A stretch of DNA of 64,000 nucleotides. It comes from Cryptomeria japonica (taxonomy: Eukaryota > Streptophyta > Pinopsida > Cupressales > Cupressaceae). The notes below the pieces were generated by a model. The model did no database searches. It had not been told where the DNA came from and saw nothing but the letters and a program-made list of their open reading frames with translations. Shown one piece after another: positions 1 to 10,592 of this stretch. A program made the translations under genes and the position numbers. How positions within the stretch are numbered: the stretch's first letter is position 1; each line of letters begins with the position of its first letter. Where the stretch lies: positions 116,881,140 through 116,945,139 of the forward strand of contig NC_081410.1 of the NCBI RefSeq assembly GCF_030272615.1, in the 5' to 3' direction.

Positions 1-76
1 TTCAAATTTACTTCTAGTAAATACATTTATGTCCTATAATAATCACCTACAAAAGATAAATAATACTAATACTTAG
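1..76 (-). pseudogene. Copia integrase fragment, left of the Gypsy insertion
   Basis: Read on the minus strand this stretch gives a degenerate integrase-core segment resembling the Copia sequence around Y-x-L-S-F-V-x-D-Y-x-R, with a V-Y-L-L-like continuation. It joins in sense to the Copia GAG-pre-integrase fragment that ends at 18162, on the other side of the 18-kb Gypsy element. The last five bases (72-76, CTTAG) are the left target duplication. The rest of the Copia element lies outside the window. The match is short and by eye, but the position and orientation fit exactly. Confidence 0.55.
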
Positions 77-1507
77 TGTATGCGGGAAAAGCGGGTCGAT
101 AGAACTCAATATGTGAAATGTTCCAAAAAAATTTGTCCACACACACACACAGGACTTCTTGGTGCAAGCTATGGAGTAATGAAGTATTACTTAGCTTCCC
201 AAGGTTGGTCCCATGGTTCTTTATCTTACAATGTCCCTCAAACCAATGTTTTTTCTCTCAGATCACTGAGTAAAATGATTTAGGGATGGCAAATGCAAGA
301 ACGAGGAATGTTTTTTGTTGGTTTTAATATGAGATGCATCCTAAGCTATGCATGATTGTAGAAATGCAATAAACTAGGTGATAAGATGACAAGGTTAGTA
401 TAAATACTATCCTAACATGATATATTAGTCTATGATTGAAGCTAATGATAAAGAAATTATTCTAAACATGCATATTTAGACTAGTTCTTGATTTAAAAGA
501 GGTTAAATGATGAGCATAAAAATGATATATGAAAGCTTGAATGTATTTGAGCATAAGTGTGATACTACAAATTTGAAGGATGATCAAAATGGAGGAATGA
601 AAGCTCTATTTATAGCAAAAACAGGGCAATGGATGGTCAGGATTGAAAGAGTTGATCAAGGGTTGAGTTTAAAAGTTGGGGATCCATGTTTGTAATTGGC
701 ACCAATGAAATGGTGACAAGTGTCAACATAGGGTTGGGTTGAAAGAAGGGGTTGGAGGCATTAAATACCTGAGAAGACCTTAGGGTTATCTAGAAGGTAA
801 GGGTCAAGTCTAAATTAAGATTACCCATTGGATTAAGAGTTAATCCAAGGATAAACCCTTGTGCAAATGTTTAAGAGATAATCATGGTCAAAGCATTAAA
901 TGCTTGATGAGACCCTTGGGTTGGATGAAGGTTGAGTTAAAAGAAATTCTTTAACCATGTAAGAGGGTTTGAGTTAACCATTAATGGTTATGAAGACTTT
1001 GGGGATTTAAGTGGTTGAAGGCTTGGAGCCTTTAATGGTTATCAAAGACTTTGAGGAATTTGAAAAGTGACCTCCCCTTGCTTAGGGATGTGACAAAGTT
1101 TAGAAGATGGGTTAGGCTAATTAGAAGCGATTAGAAGAGTCTAGAAGGGATTAGGAATAGGAGTTAGGAAGGCAAGTGGGAGATGTAGGATTTTGCAAGT
1201 GGATGGAGGGATAATAGGATTAAATTGAAACAAAGTTAATTTAATTCAATTTCGTTGCAATTAAATAAATTAGATTTATTTAATTTAGGATAACTATTTA
1301 ATTAAATTTGAATTTAATTAAAAGTGGATAGGGGGGATTTAATTGAATAAAATGATTTATTCATTAAATGAGTATAGTGAATTTAATTGAGTAATTTACT
1401 TAATTAAATAGAGGAATGTGGATAATTTAATTAAATTGGATTTAATTAAATAGAGAAATGAACATAAAATATTCATTTAGTAATATGGTCATTTTTATAC
1501 GTCTACA
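77..1507 (-). repeat. 3' LTR of the Tat-type Gypsy element
   Basis: This is the 1431-bp left copy of the LTR. On the minus strand it runs TGTAGAC to GCATACA. A minus-strand TATA box (TATAAATA, plus-strand 607-614) is conserved in the other copy. Much of 1230-1460 is AT-rich sequence built of TTAATT-type words. Some sites differ from the right copy, for example a longer CA run near 140. Confidence 0.95.
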
Positions 1508-1522
1508 TTTTGCCCCTCTTTG
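1508..1522 (-). other. Polypurine tract
   Basis: On the minus strand the sequence AAAGAGGGGCAAAA directly precedes the 3' LTR start TGTAGAC. This is the expected plus-strand primer site and sets the minus orientation of the element. Confidence 0.85.
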
Positions 1523-1844
1523 AAGTGACGTGTGTGCACATGTTATTTCAAAGAAAATGATGCATTATCATGATTTATGATCAAATGCAATTTTTGTGTC
1601 GCTCTTTTGATTTGCAAGTCGTGCCCCAGATTTGATTTGATGCGTGATACCCCCTCGGGAGATGAATCAATATTTTGAAAATTTTTGATTTGATTTGATG
1701 AGTTGTGTGTGATGTGTAGGATTTCGTCTATGTGACAGGTGGGTAAATTGATTCATCTCCCGATAAGTTACAAGTTTTATGGTATAAGGGAGACCGCGAC
1801 CATATTACAGGTCCGTTTGGCTAACCCTAATTTCATTTTCCTCC

Positions 1845-1851
1845 TATAAAA
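1845..1851 (+). promoter_or_regulatory. TATA box of the opposite-strand transcription unit
   Basis: TATAAAA, in the context CTCC-TATAAAA-GGGG, lies 338 bp inside the left LTR on the plus strand. A start about 30 bp downstream would give a transcript with the small ORF at 1926, the 21-bp site array, the 35-bp repeats and then the PMD ORF. The canonical box, upstream of a plus-strand gene and absent from the LTR, suggests that this gene has its own promoter. No transcript evidence is available. Confidence 0.6.
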
Positions 1852-1925
1852 GGGGAAAATAGCTTTGATTTGATTCATTTGTGCCTTGTTGACTTTGGAG
1901 AAAGAGAATTTGGTCTAAAGAGAAA

Positions 1926-2036
1926 ATGTCTATTCCGTATTCCAGACACCGTTTCGAGCGCGTTCGGAGGTACTGGAGACCTGCAACGTATGGACCACCA
2001 ATAAGTCAACATTTTTTACCCTCTTTTGATTTTTGA
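1926..2036 (+). CDS. Short basic upstream ORF or first exon
   Basis: The first ATG after the plus-strand TATA box opens a 36-codon ORF rich in Arg and aromatic residues (starts MSIPYSRHRFERVRRYW). Its codon composition looks more like coding sequence than the T-rich DNA around it. It could be a leader peptide, or a first exon spliced to the PMD ORF. GT dinucleotides at 1970 and 1988 are possible donors, but neither gives a frame match with the acceptor-like AG at 3035-3036. I therefore do not join them. Confidence 0.3.
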   Translation: MSIPYSRHRFERVRRYWRPATYGPPISQHFLPSFDF

Positions 2037-2108
2037 TTTGGTCGTTTTTAATCATTTTTTTATTTTTGAAACTCGGTTTTAGCATTTTAGTGCGTCAAAG
2101 TCGCAAAG

Positions 2109-2542
2109 TAGCGCATACGAAAAAGGAAGTAGCGCATCAAGTTTATTTTAGGGGTGTGTCCGAAATAAAATAGGGTAGCGCATAGAAAATATAGGTTAGC
2201 GCATATAGTGAAAATAGCGCATAGCGAATGTCGGGTAGCGCTTTAGGTCAGCAGGTTAGCGCGTAGGGTAGACCTAGCGCATAGGGGTCACAGGGGTTCG
2301 CATGGGTAAGGGGGTTTAGCGCGTAGGGATAACCTAGCGCATAAGGTCAAACAGGTAGCGCCCGGGAGGTATAGATTAGTGCGTGGGTAGGTTTTAGCGC
2401 ATAGGGTAGATTAGGTGGCGCATAGGGGAAAAGGTTAGCGCGTAGAGGCAGTCTAGTGCATAGGGTAAATAGATTAGCGCATAGGAAAAATAGCTTAGCG
2501 CGCGGGTAAAGTTTAGCGCAGCGGGAGTCTGTTTTAGCGCAT
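2109..2542 (+). repeat. Array A: phased TAGCGCAT sites in the PMD leader
   Basis: About 20 copies of TAGCGCAT or close variants (TAGCGCGT, TAGTGCGT, TGGCGCAT) lie on the plus strand. Start-to-start distances follow 21, 21, 18 for five consecutive cycles, a 60-bp higher-order unit with one interval one base short. The site before each 18-bp interval is nearly always TAGYGCGY and the others are mostly TAGCGCAT. Spacers are G/A-rich and differ widely, while the core is kept. The same motif, in inverse orientation, forms arrays B and C in the gag leader. Confidence 0.9.
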
Positions 2543-2734
2543 CTGAAAAAAAATTTGCAAGATGAGGTGTTTTGTAAATTTGTTTTGTCTGATGTCGTGA
2601 TTTTATGGATTTGTCCAATATGAGTGTTGATATAACTTGTTTTGATGTGCGATATTTCAAGTTATGTATTGATATCAATGTGGTGTTTTGATCAAAATAT
2701 GATTTATTTGCGTACCCTGTTTCAAGTTCAATGT

Positions 2735-2915
2735 GTGAAGCCTGATTTGTGTTACAAGCTGGTATGGGTTGGAAACTTGAGTTGTGTTACAAGCTGATAT
2801 GAGTGGGAAACTTGAGTTGTTTTACAAATTTATGTGATTGTGGAGACTTGAGTTGTGTTACAAGTTTTGATATGGTTTTTGATAACTTGAGTTATTTTAC
2901 AATCGTGATATGAAA
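2735..2915 (+). repeat. 35-bp tandem repeats in the PMD leader
   Basis: Five imperfect units of about 35-38 bp share ACTTGAGTTGTGTTACAAG followed by a TGATATG-like tail. Units are anchored at TTAC near 2752, 2787, 2822, 2858 and 2897. The array lies between array A and the acceptor-like site before the PMD ORF. It is unrelated in sequence to array A. Confidence 0.75.
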
Positions 2916-3042
2916 TGATAGGATTTTGAACTTCATATAGATGAGCAAATTGTTTCAGGTTGTTGATGTGAGTTTGATTTTGATATCGTTGTTTTGATGT
3001 GAAGACTGATATTGGATTTGTTTTGTTTGTTGACAGGAGCGA

Positions 3043-4983
3043 TTGGGTGTGGTGCAGTCGAGGGAGAGATTTCTGAGACCGTGGACATTGATACCGTGGT
3101 TGTCTCAGGCCGATCTTGACATCATTGAGAGATGTGGGTTGACCTCCCTTTTGGATATGCCTCGGTTCACTGTGAACCGAGGGCTACTGACAGCACTCGC
3201 AGAGAGGTGGCATAGCGACACAAACACCTTTCATTTTGCTACTGGAGAGATGACAGTCACACTAGAGGACTGTTACAGGATCCTACGGATTCCCATAGTA
3301 GGTGCACTACTACCATATGAGCAGTCGGAGGAGGGTGGGACAGAGGCACTGCGCCGTATCTTCCATGATGAGACGGTTTGTGGCTATGAGATCCCGTGGC
3401 AGGAGTTTTTGGACCTGGATTATGCGCCACTACCATCTGTACTAGCAGGGTTTATTGGTGGATTCCTTTGTCCTGATCGCAGGTCAAAGGGATTCTCTGT
3501 GGGATGGGGGCTGGTATTGGAGGAGATGGTCACACAGGGCTGGAGATTTTCATGGGGATCAGCTATGCTAGCCCATCTATACAGGGGGCTACATAAGGTA
3601 GTATACCTCGGTTACTGCAGTTTGTCAGCTGGCGTGACACTGTTACAGGTATGGTGTTGGGAGCACATTCCAGCGGCGAGGCCACTAGCAGACAGGGACA
3701 GGCCCGTGGGATGCGCATATGCGTATGGATACAGGGGTCTAGTTGTCCAGCGTAAGCTGGGCAAACTAGAGCATTGGAGGAGAGTGCTTGATGATATAGA
3801 TATGGTCACCTGGCAACCGTACACAGGATGCGAGGTGTGGGCAGAGGACGGGCTGGAGATGCCCTTTGTTTTTATGACCAGATACCTGATCGGGAGGACC
3901 CCGTTTGTGATAGAGAGGTTTGTGGTGACCCGATTTTTGAGGCAGTTTGGGCGCCAGCAAGGTATTCCACAGGGAGAGTGCCTATATGCACGGCGGCGGC
4001 AGGATGTAGGTGATTGGGGTCCGACCATTGATAGCGCAGTGGTGGTGGAGGAGTTTGTCAGGCTAGTAGGGCAGATATGGGATTATGCCCCGGAGATTCA
4101 GGATGCAAGCATGACCGATGAGTTTGCCAGATTGTTTGTTGTGCAGGCGGTGGCCAAGATATCTGATCCTGAGGAAATGAGGCCAGCATTTGATTCCGAT
4201 GAGGAGGAGGGAGAGGGAGATGATGATGATGATGATGGAGAGGATGGAAGAGATGGACGAGGGAGAGGAGCCAGAGGGAGGCGGGGAGGTAGAGCTAGGA
4301 GAGGAGATAGGGGTGTGGAGAGAGCAGTGAGATAGGGGATGATAGACAAGGGGAGAGGTGGATTGGCTATTGGAGCCGGTGGAGAGGGGAGAGTGGGGGA
4401 GGTGCTAGCTAAAGTGGGGGGTGTTGATGAGGCGAGGTGACCAGCATAGAGGAGGAGGACAGATTTTCTCCCACCTCCAGCACCAAGGATAGGCAGGGTA
4501 GGAGGAGTTGCCCCTGCACAGGTACCACTACGGGTTCGGGTCCCTACACATGTTGAGGATGCGCAGATCCGGACCCTACAGGTGACTGTACAATAGCTAC
4601 AGGCACAGATTTTGACATATCAGCAGCATATTTCTCAGTTGACCACTGAGCGGGACACTGAGATAGAGCGGAGGGGGCGAGCGGAGGAGGTGGTATCCAG
4701 CATGCAGAGAGCAGCTGCGGGTGGTCCGATGAGAGACACCCTGAGAGAGCTAGCACTGAGAGCCCAAGAGGCGGAGTACTATCGGCGGCATTATGAGGCT
4801 GTGGTACCCAGGGACCGGCGAGTACAGAGCTTTGCACAGTCAAGATCTAGTCGATCTCGAGATACTGGGTCGTGGTCTGAGAGCCGAGGTGTGACAGGGC
4901 CACCGAGACAGGACCCTCCTGGAGATCCAGGGGCGGGTGCATCTGGAGCTAGACCATCTCTATCAGGGGATAGTCATACTTGA
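3043..4983 (+). pseudogene. Plant mobile domain (PMD, MAIN-like) protein, antisense to gag-pol
   Basis: This is one plus-strand frame of 646 codons, open for 430 codons and then interrupted by TAG 4333, TGA 4438, TAG 4447 and TAG 4594 before its final TGA at 4981. The first two thirds match the plant mobile domain family: an entry helix W-L-S-Q-A-D-L, then ALAERWHSDTNTFHF, GEMTVTLEDCYRIL, and late motifs resembling WQPYT and FLRQFGRQQ-x-IP. An Asp/Glu run (about residues 385-400) precedes an RG-rich tail. The last 120 codons look like a charged coiled coil. There is no ATG near the start, and a T-rich tract ending in ACAG at 3033-3036 looks like a 3' splice site, so the true start is probably in an upstream exon. 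PMD proteins occur as host genes (MAIN, MAIL) and inside plant transposons. The role inside retroelements is not known to me. Confidence 0.88.
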
Positions 4984-6311
4984 GAGACGTGGTCTCTGTT
5001 GTATTTTTTATCATTGTTATTCTTTGTACTGGACACAGTGTGGATACATTTTGTACCTTTTGATCATTTTTGAGATATATATATATGGCACCATTTTCTT
5101 TGATCATGTGGTGTGTTCATATGGATGCATGTTATGTGGGTTATTTCTTTATGATGATGTAATGCTTTAAATATATGATATAATGTATGATGCAGGATGT
5201 ATGTTTTTATATGCTGTGAGATGTATCTTGAAAACGAGATGTATGATTTGATAGGCAACTAAATGTAAAATGATATGCAAACATGTTAAATGATATGCAA
5301 CTAATTGTAAAATAATATGCAACTATGTTAAAATGATATGCAACTATGTTTTTGGTAGCATCCTCATTCTGCATTTGCCATCCGATATAGCCATATGTTT
5401 GCTTTCTTTGTAGATATCATCATTGAGCATTGATTTGTTTAGGATATGTTGAAAATTTATACAAGCATAATGGTATAATTGAACCATAATGACCTGAGAA
5501 AAATTTACATGATGTTTGATTTTGCAAGATAGCACAAGCATCAAGGTATAATTGAACCAGGATGACCTGAGTGTGTATTGCGTAAACAGACAAGATTAAA
5601 TCATTTGTATGCGTGAAATGGAATCAGGCCTTCAGTGATATTCGAGGTATCACGTCTCGAGGCAAGTATTCACACAGCACAAATGATCACCTCCCAGATA
5701 GAAGACTAAAAAAATATTGGAAGCTCCTCATGATCTCTAGCTTTGAAGCTTTTTAGTGAGAAAAGGAAGAGAATCCAATAATTCAAAAAGTTCAAAATGC
5801 AAAACTAGTTAAGATCTTTATGCGATAATGCAACATTGAGTACTTCAGAAAATCATCCATCCTTGGTATTTTTGTGAATTGTTTTGTTTTGCGATGAAGC
5901 ATAGTTTTTGGTTTGTTGGATGTCATGCTTTTGAGTTTTGCAAATAGCCTTGATGTCTTGAATGTTTGTAATATTGAGATGATTTGAATGCCCCTAGCTG
6001 AGCGTCCTCTTGATGTGAATATGTACAGTGATTTCGAAGCCATGGTGGATTGTGGTAAGAGTATATATATGGATAAACAGGATAGTGACTACGCTAAGTA
6101 TGTCCTGAATGGATATGTGCTAAGTGTCGGGCAATGGCCGATAGTGTTTAGATGGACAAATAGTAGCGAGATAGATAGAGGAGCCCTTTTTTCACAAGAG
6201 CGCCTGTTTACCAGGTTTTCACCATTTGTTTTTATTGTACTTTATGTTTTTTCCTTTTCTGGATTTTTTGATTTTTTTGCTTATTTTGGCTTTTTCCGTG
6301 CACTAGGCTAC
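4984..6311. other. Spacer between convergent PMD and pol ends
   Basis: This is AT-rich sequence where the plus-strand PMD gene and the minus-strand pol run toward each other. It holds about four units of a 20-27 bp repeat with core AAATGATATGCAACTA (5248-5350) and a 38-bp duplication sharing GGTATAATTGAACC (5461-5498 and 5532-5570). I see no supported gene. An open plus frame at 5988-6374 runs into the pol end and matches nothing I recognise. Confidence 0.6.
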
Positions 6312-7184
6312 TTAAGTGTAGTATTTCTTCAGATGGATGTTGTTAGTTGGTTCATCGAGCACATCTCCTTTTGAAGTTGTTAGCTGATAGGCACCTAATC
6401 CATAGACTGATATGATAACATAGGGACCCAACTAGTTAAGTTCAAATTTCCCTTTCTTTTCCCGATCTTGCTGATTTCTTGGATTTTCTTTGAGGACTAG
6501 GTCACCAACTTTGAAGTTGCGGGGAATGACCTTGTGATTGTAGCTCCTGCATATGCGTTGCTGATATGCTTTGAGATGAGTATAAGCATGCTGACGTCTT
6601 TCATCTAATAATTCAAATTCTTGCAGTCGGTTAACTCGATACTCTTCATCTGGGATTAAACCTTTCAAAGAGACTCTGAGAGATGGGATTTCTACCTCCA
6701 GGGGTAAAATGGCTTCTGATCCATATACCAAGGAGTATGGTGTTGCTCCTGTAGGTGTGCAGATGCTAGTTCTATATGCCCAAAGTGCTGGATTGAGTTG
6801 TACGTGCCAATCTTTGCCTGCATCATTCATTGTTTTCTTGAGGATTTTCAGTATTGTCTTGTTAGACACTTCCGCTTGACCATTTCCCTGTGGGTAGTAT
6901 GGTGTAGAGAACCTATGTTGGATTTTGAATTTTTCACATAGTTCTTGGACATCTTGATTTTTGAAAGGTCGTCCATTATCTGTTATGATTGAACTTGGAA
7001 TACTATATCTGCAAATCAGATAATTGAGGATAAAAGAGGCAATTTGTTTCCCAGTCACTGTGGTCATGGGAACTACTTCTATCCATTTGGTAAAGTATTT
7101 TGTTGCTGTTATAATAAACTTGTGTCCATTTGAAGATGAAGGATGAATTTTGCCAACTAAGTCTAGTCCCCACTGACAAAAGGG
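6312..7184 (-). pseudogene. Integrase core and C-terminal region (Tat-type Gypsy)
   Basis: This catalyses insertion of the element cDNA. Catalytic positions are recognisable: D in WGLDLVGKI just after the upstream stop, D in ITDNGRPFKN, and E in PQGNGQAEVSNK. The C-terminal part has a GDLVL motif typical of Gypsy integrases. A TAG at 6432 stands where relatives have Trp, and the frame continues to a natural-looking end, H-L-K-K-Y-Y-T then TAA at 6312-6314. No chromodomain follows, which fits the Tat group. The upstream TGA at 7185-7187 also replaces an expected Trp. Confidence 0.9.
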
Positions 7185-8678
7185 TCAGGATGTTGTAAAT
7201 GGCTGCAGTTCCTGTGTTGGGGCATGTATGAGATTACCATGGATCTCGCATTTAGGACATTTCTTGGCGAAGTGATATGAGTCTTTCTCCATTGTAGGCC
7301 AGTAATATCCCATCCTTAGAAGCTTTTTAGCAAGAGTAGTACCACTTGAATGTGTGCCACAAATACCTTCGTGAAGCTCGTGTAAAGCAGAATCAGAATC
7401 ATTACAATCAAGGCAACGAAGAAGAGTACCATCTAGACCTCGATGATACAAAGTATCAGCGGTAAGGGTGTAATGGGCAGCTTGTCGGATAAAGTTACAT
7501 TTTTGGTTACGGGATTGGTCAATTGGTAAGATATTGTGCTTCAGGTAGTTGTATATTGGTCCATATAACGGAGAATCTGAACTAGTCAAGGCATAGATAA
7601 CCTGGGATTCAGAGTGGTCATAGGCGGGGGAGAACAGTTGCTCTACCAGGAACTCATAACGACTCTGTTGTTCTGGAATTTGTAGTAATGAAGCAATAGT
7701 AGCCATTGCATCGGCTGCTTTGTTGTTTAATCTCGATATTTGCTCGAAGGTGATGTATACAAAATATTGTTTGAAGTCATCCACCATTCGTTTGTAGGGT
7801 AGTAGCTTGTCATCCTTTGTCTGATAGTTGTTGTTGATTTGATGGATGACCAATTGCGAGTCTCCATAGACCTTTAACTCTGTGATTTTCCATTCTACGG
7901 CCATTTTGATGCCTATAACCAATGCCTCATATTCAGCCACATTATTTGTGCATGAAAACATAAGCCTATGTGATCTTGGTATAGTGTGTCCTTCAGGAGT
8001 GATGAACAAAATGCCAGCACCTAAACCATGTTGTGTATAGGATCCGTCAAAGTATAGGGTCCATTGTTTGGTAGAAAGAGCAAGAACGTCCCTGTCTGGA
8101 AATTCAATCTCCATAGTGTGTTTGCCTGGTAGCGGTGCTTCAACCAATTGATCTGCAATTGCTTGTCCTTTGATTGCTCGTCTTTCTATGTATTGGATTT
8201 CAAATTCACTAAGAATCATGACCCATTTAGCCAATCAGCCTGTAAGAGCTGCTTTGCTGAGTAGATATTTGAGAGGATCAATTTTTGCGACTAGCTTAAT
8301 GGTGTGTGCTAGCATATAATGTCGGAACTTCTAAGATGCGAAGACCACTGTTAGGCAATCCTTTTCAATGAAGGTATAGTTGAGTTCATAGCCATTCAAT
8401 GTCCTACTGATGTAATATATGGCGCGTTCCTTCCCTTGTTGATCTTCTTGTGCCAATAGTGCCCCCAGCGATATATCTGTTGTTGAGATATATAGGATAA
8501 GAGGCTTTCCTGCGACTGGTGGTACCAGAACTGGTGGATTCATCAGGTACTGTTTGATTTGGTAAAAAGATTCTACACACTTGGTCTCCCATTTGAATGG
8601 TACATTTTTGTGTAGTAAATGGTTAAATGGTAGACTTTTATCTGCTAGCTGAGCAATGAATTACCTGATTGATTGAAG
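7185..8678 (-). pseudogene. Dual RNase H region and integrase zinc domain
   Basis: The native RNase H comes first (8331-8543 and around), with LYISTTDISLGALLAQ and the E-K-D region. A second RNase H follows, with LYFDGSYTQHGLGAGI, NNVAEYEAL, VYGDSQLV and a late N-N-K-A-A-D-A. The frame ends with an H-H-C-C zinc domain (L-H-E-G-I-C-G-T-H ... CPKC) that belongs to integrase. Two RNase H domains in tandem are a hallmark of the Tat lineage. In-frame stops are TAA 8661-8663, TAG 8331-8333, TGA 8235-8237 and TGA 7185-7187. Several sit at expected Arg, Gln or Trp codons. Confidence 0.88.
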
Positions 8679-9602
8679 TCATCCTTGTAGAGATCTGAGT
8701 TGACTGATATTCTTTAGTGGTAGCACATCCATAATGGCTTGTACCTTTGTTGGATCTACTTCAATACCTTTAGCTGAGACAATGTAGCCTAGTAACTTGC
8801 CTGATGTAACCCTGAAGACACACTTCTTAGGGTTGAGCCTAACTTGGAATTTCTCCAATCGATCAAATGTTTTTGTTAGGATGCTGAGATGTTCTTCCCT
8901 AGTGAAGGATTTAGTGAGTAAATCATCCACATAGTCTTCCATAAATGTATGCATCATGTCATGGAATATTGTGGTCATTGCTCTTTGGTAAGTGGCTCCT
9001 GCATTCTTTAAGCCAAAAGGCATAACATTCCAACAGTACATTCCCCAAGGACAGGTGAATGTGGTTTTATCTTGATCTTCTAGGGCTATTTTGATTTGAT
9101 TATAGCTTGAGAAACCGTCCATTAGTGATAGCATGGCATGGCCTGCTGTGAAATCCACAATTATGTCGATACTGGGCAGAGGAAAGTCGTCCTTTGGACA
9201 AGCTTTGTTGACATCTCTGAAGTCAGTGCATATTCTGATACTACCATCTGGTTTTGATACTGGAACGATGTTGGAAATCCATTCTGCATAGTCAATGGGT
9301 CAGATGAATCCGACGTCTAATAATTTCTTTAGTTCAGTTTTGACCATGAGTGCCACTTGTGGATTCATTTTTCGTAGTTTTTGCTTGACTGGTTTAACTC
9401 CTGAAGAGATGGACAAGTGATGCATGATTAAGTGTGGATCCACTTCAGGCATATCAGCATATGACCAAGCAAAGTTAATTTGTTGTTCTTTAAAGAAAAT
9501 GATGAATGCTGATCTTTCTTCCTTTGTTAGAGATTCTGCAAGGTGTAGGTTTCTGACTGCTTCTGTGGTACCAATGTTGATTGATTGAGTGGGCTCAATC
9601 AA
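8679..9602 (-). pseudogene. Reverse transcriptase of the Tat-type Gypsy element
   Basis: This is the RNA-dependent DNA polymerase domain, in the same frame as the RNase H and integrase parts. Visible motifs: KKLLDVGFI at the entry, SLMDGFSSYNQI (first catalytic Asp), FGLKNAGATYQRAM, the catalytic YVDD, and LNPKKCVF. A TGA at 9300-9302 breaks the frame directly after GFI. A TGA at 8679-8681 ends it after LRSLQG, where relatives have Arg. The frame between 9299 and 9158 is open and joins the two parts. Confidence 0.92.
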
Positions 9603-9611
9603 TATGGGTGA

Positions 9612-10592
9612 TCACTCATGAAAGTGCTCAGGAAGAGTGTCAAGTCTCCCATCGTGAGGTTCCTTAAATAGGTTTTCACCCTTAGATGCGTCCTTTATTT
9701 TTACTTTTCTGTGATCTAGAGCTGCCATTGACTGGTTTTCAGCATCAGATCCTTTATTTTGTTCATTTTTGCGATTGAGAGACTTGGCACTCCCTGGTTT
9801 GTAGACATCATTACGTTGTTCACTGGTAGAGTTTGTTTCTGGTTTTACAGTACATAGGTAATGGATAATAGACTCATCATCTGGGAAAATTGGTAGATCA
9901 TGGATTTCAGGTTCATCCCAGTCGATGAGGTCAGGAAAGACAAGCGGTAAGGAATCGTTAGGTGGATCAAGTTCGGCTACTGTGAGTGTTAGGACAGAGT
10001 TTTCATCGGGATTGTTCTTGGTTTTAAAGAAGTCCAAGATTTCATTGAGGTCTTCGATGGTATTATCTTCCACATAGACTTGTTCATAATGTTTCTGTTC
10101 GCTTTCCCCGGTGTCATAGATATTTTGCGGTCCAAATTCAAGAGGTCAATCTTTTGCGTTATGTTCTTTTTGAGAAAGAGATATAGAATCAGTATCATTA
10201 GGGATATCTGTAGTAGTATTGGAACAGGTACCCCATTCATATTCATTGGAATCAGTCTCTGAGGCATCATCCCAGATTCTATCAGTGTTGTAAACTGGTA
10301 TGTTGTATGGTGAAAACAATTTTTTGATGATAGATACCATTTTGATAGTTTTTGTTGATTCTGTGTCAGATCCGTCTTCTATTTTCTGTATTTGTTCATA
10401 GACTTTGCTTCTTCGGGGAGAAACAAAGGTATCCGGAGATGATTTTATTGCTTCTTGAAATATTGGTGTTTGAATATGAGCTGCTGCTACAGACATGGCC
10501 CTTTTGTGTTTTAGAAACTTTTCCTGATGTAACTTCCGATCCTGACGTTCCCATGCCTTGCGGATTGTTTCTGCTGATTCAAAGAGTGCTTC
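9612..10592 (-). pseudogene. Acidic linker between G-patch and reverse transcriptase
   Basis: The same frame as pol runs through an acidic, low-complexity stretch (FPDLIDWDEPEIHDLPIFPDD and similar) with no enzyme motif. A TGA at 10146-10148 and a TGA at 9612-9614 interrupt it. The frame is clearly continuous, so this is polyprotein sequence or, as reported for Ogre elements, a stretch removed as an intron between protease and reverse transcriptase. Confidence 0.6.

Noticed and set aside
2109-2542. CRISPR-like array (short repeats with unique spacers)
   Set aside because: The core is 8 bp with 10-13 bp spacers, inside a plant retrotransposon leader; it does not fit CRISPR.
5988-6374. Plus-strand open frame of 128 codons near the pol end
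   Set aside because: It runs antisense into the pol C-terminus, its second half is Phe-rich low complexity, and no family is recognised.
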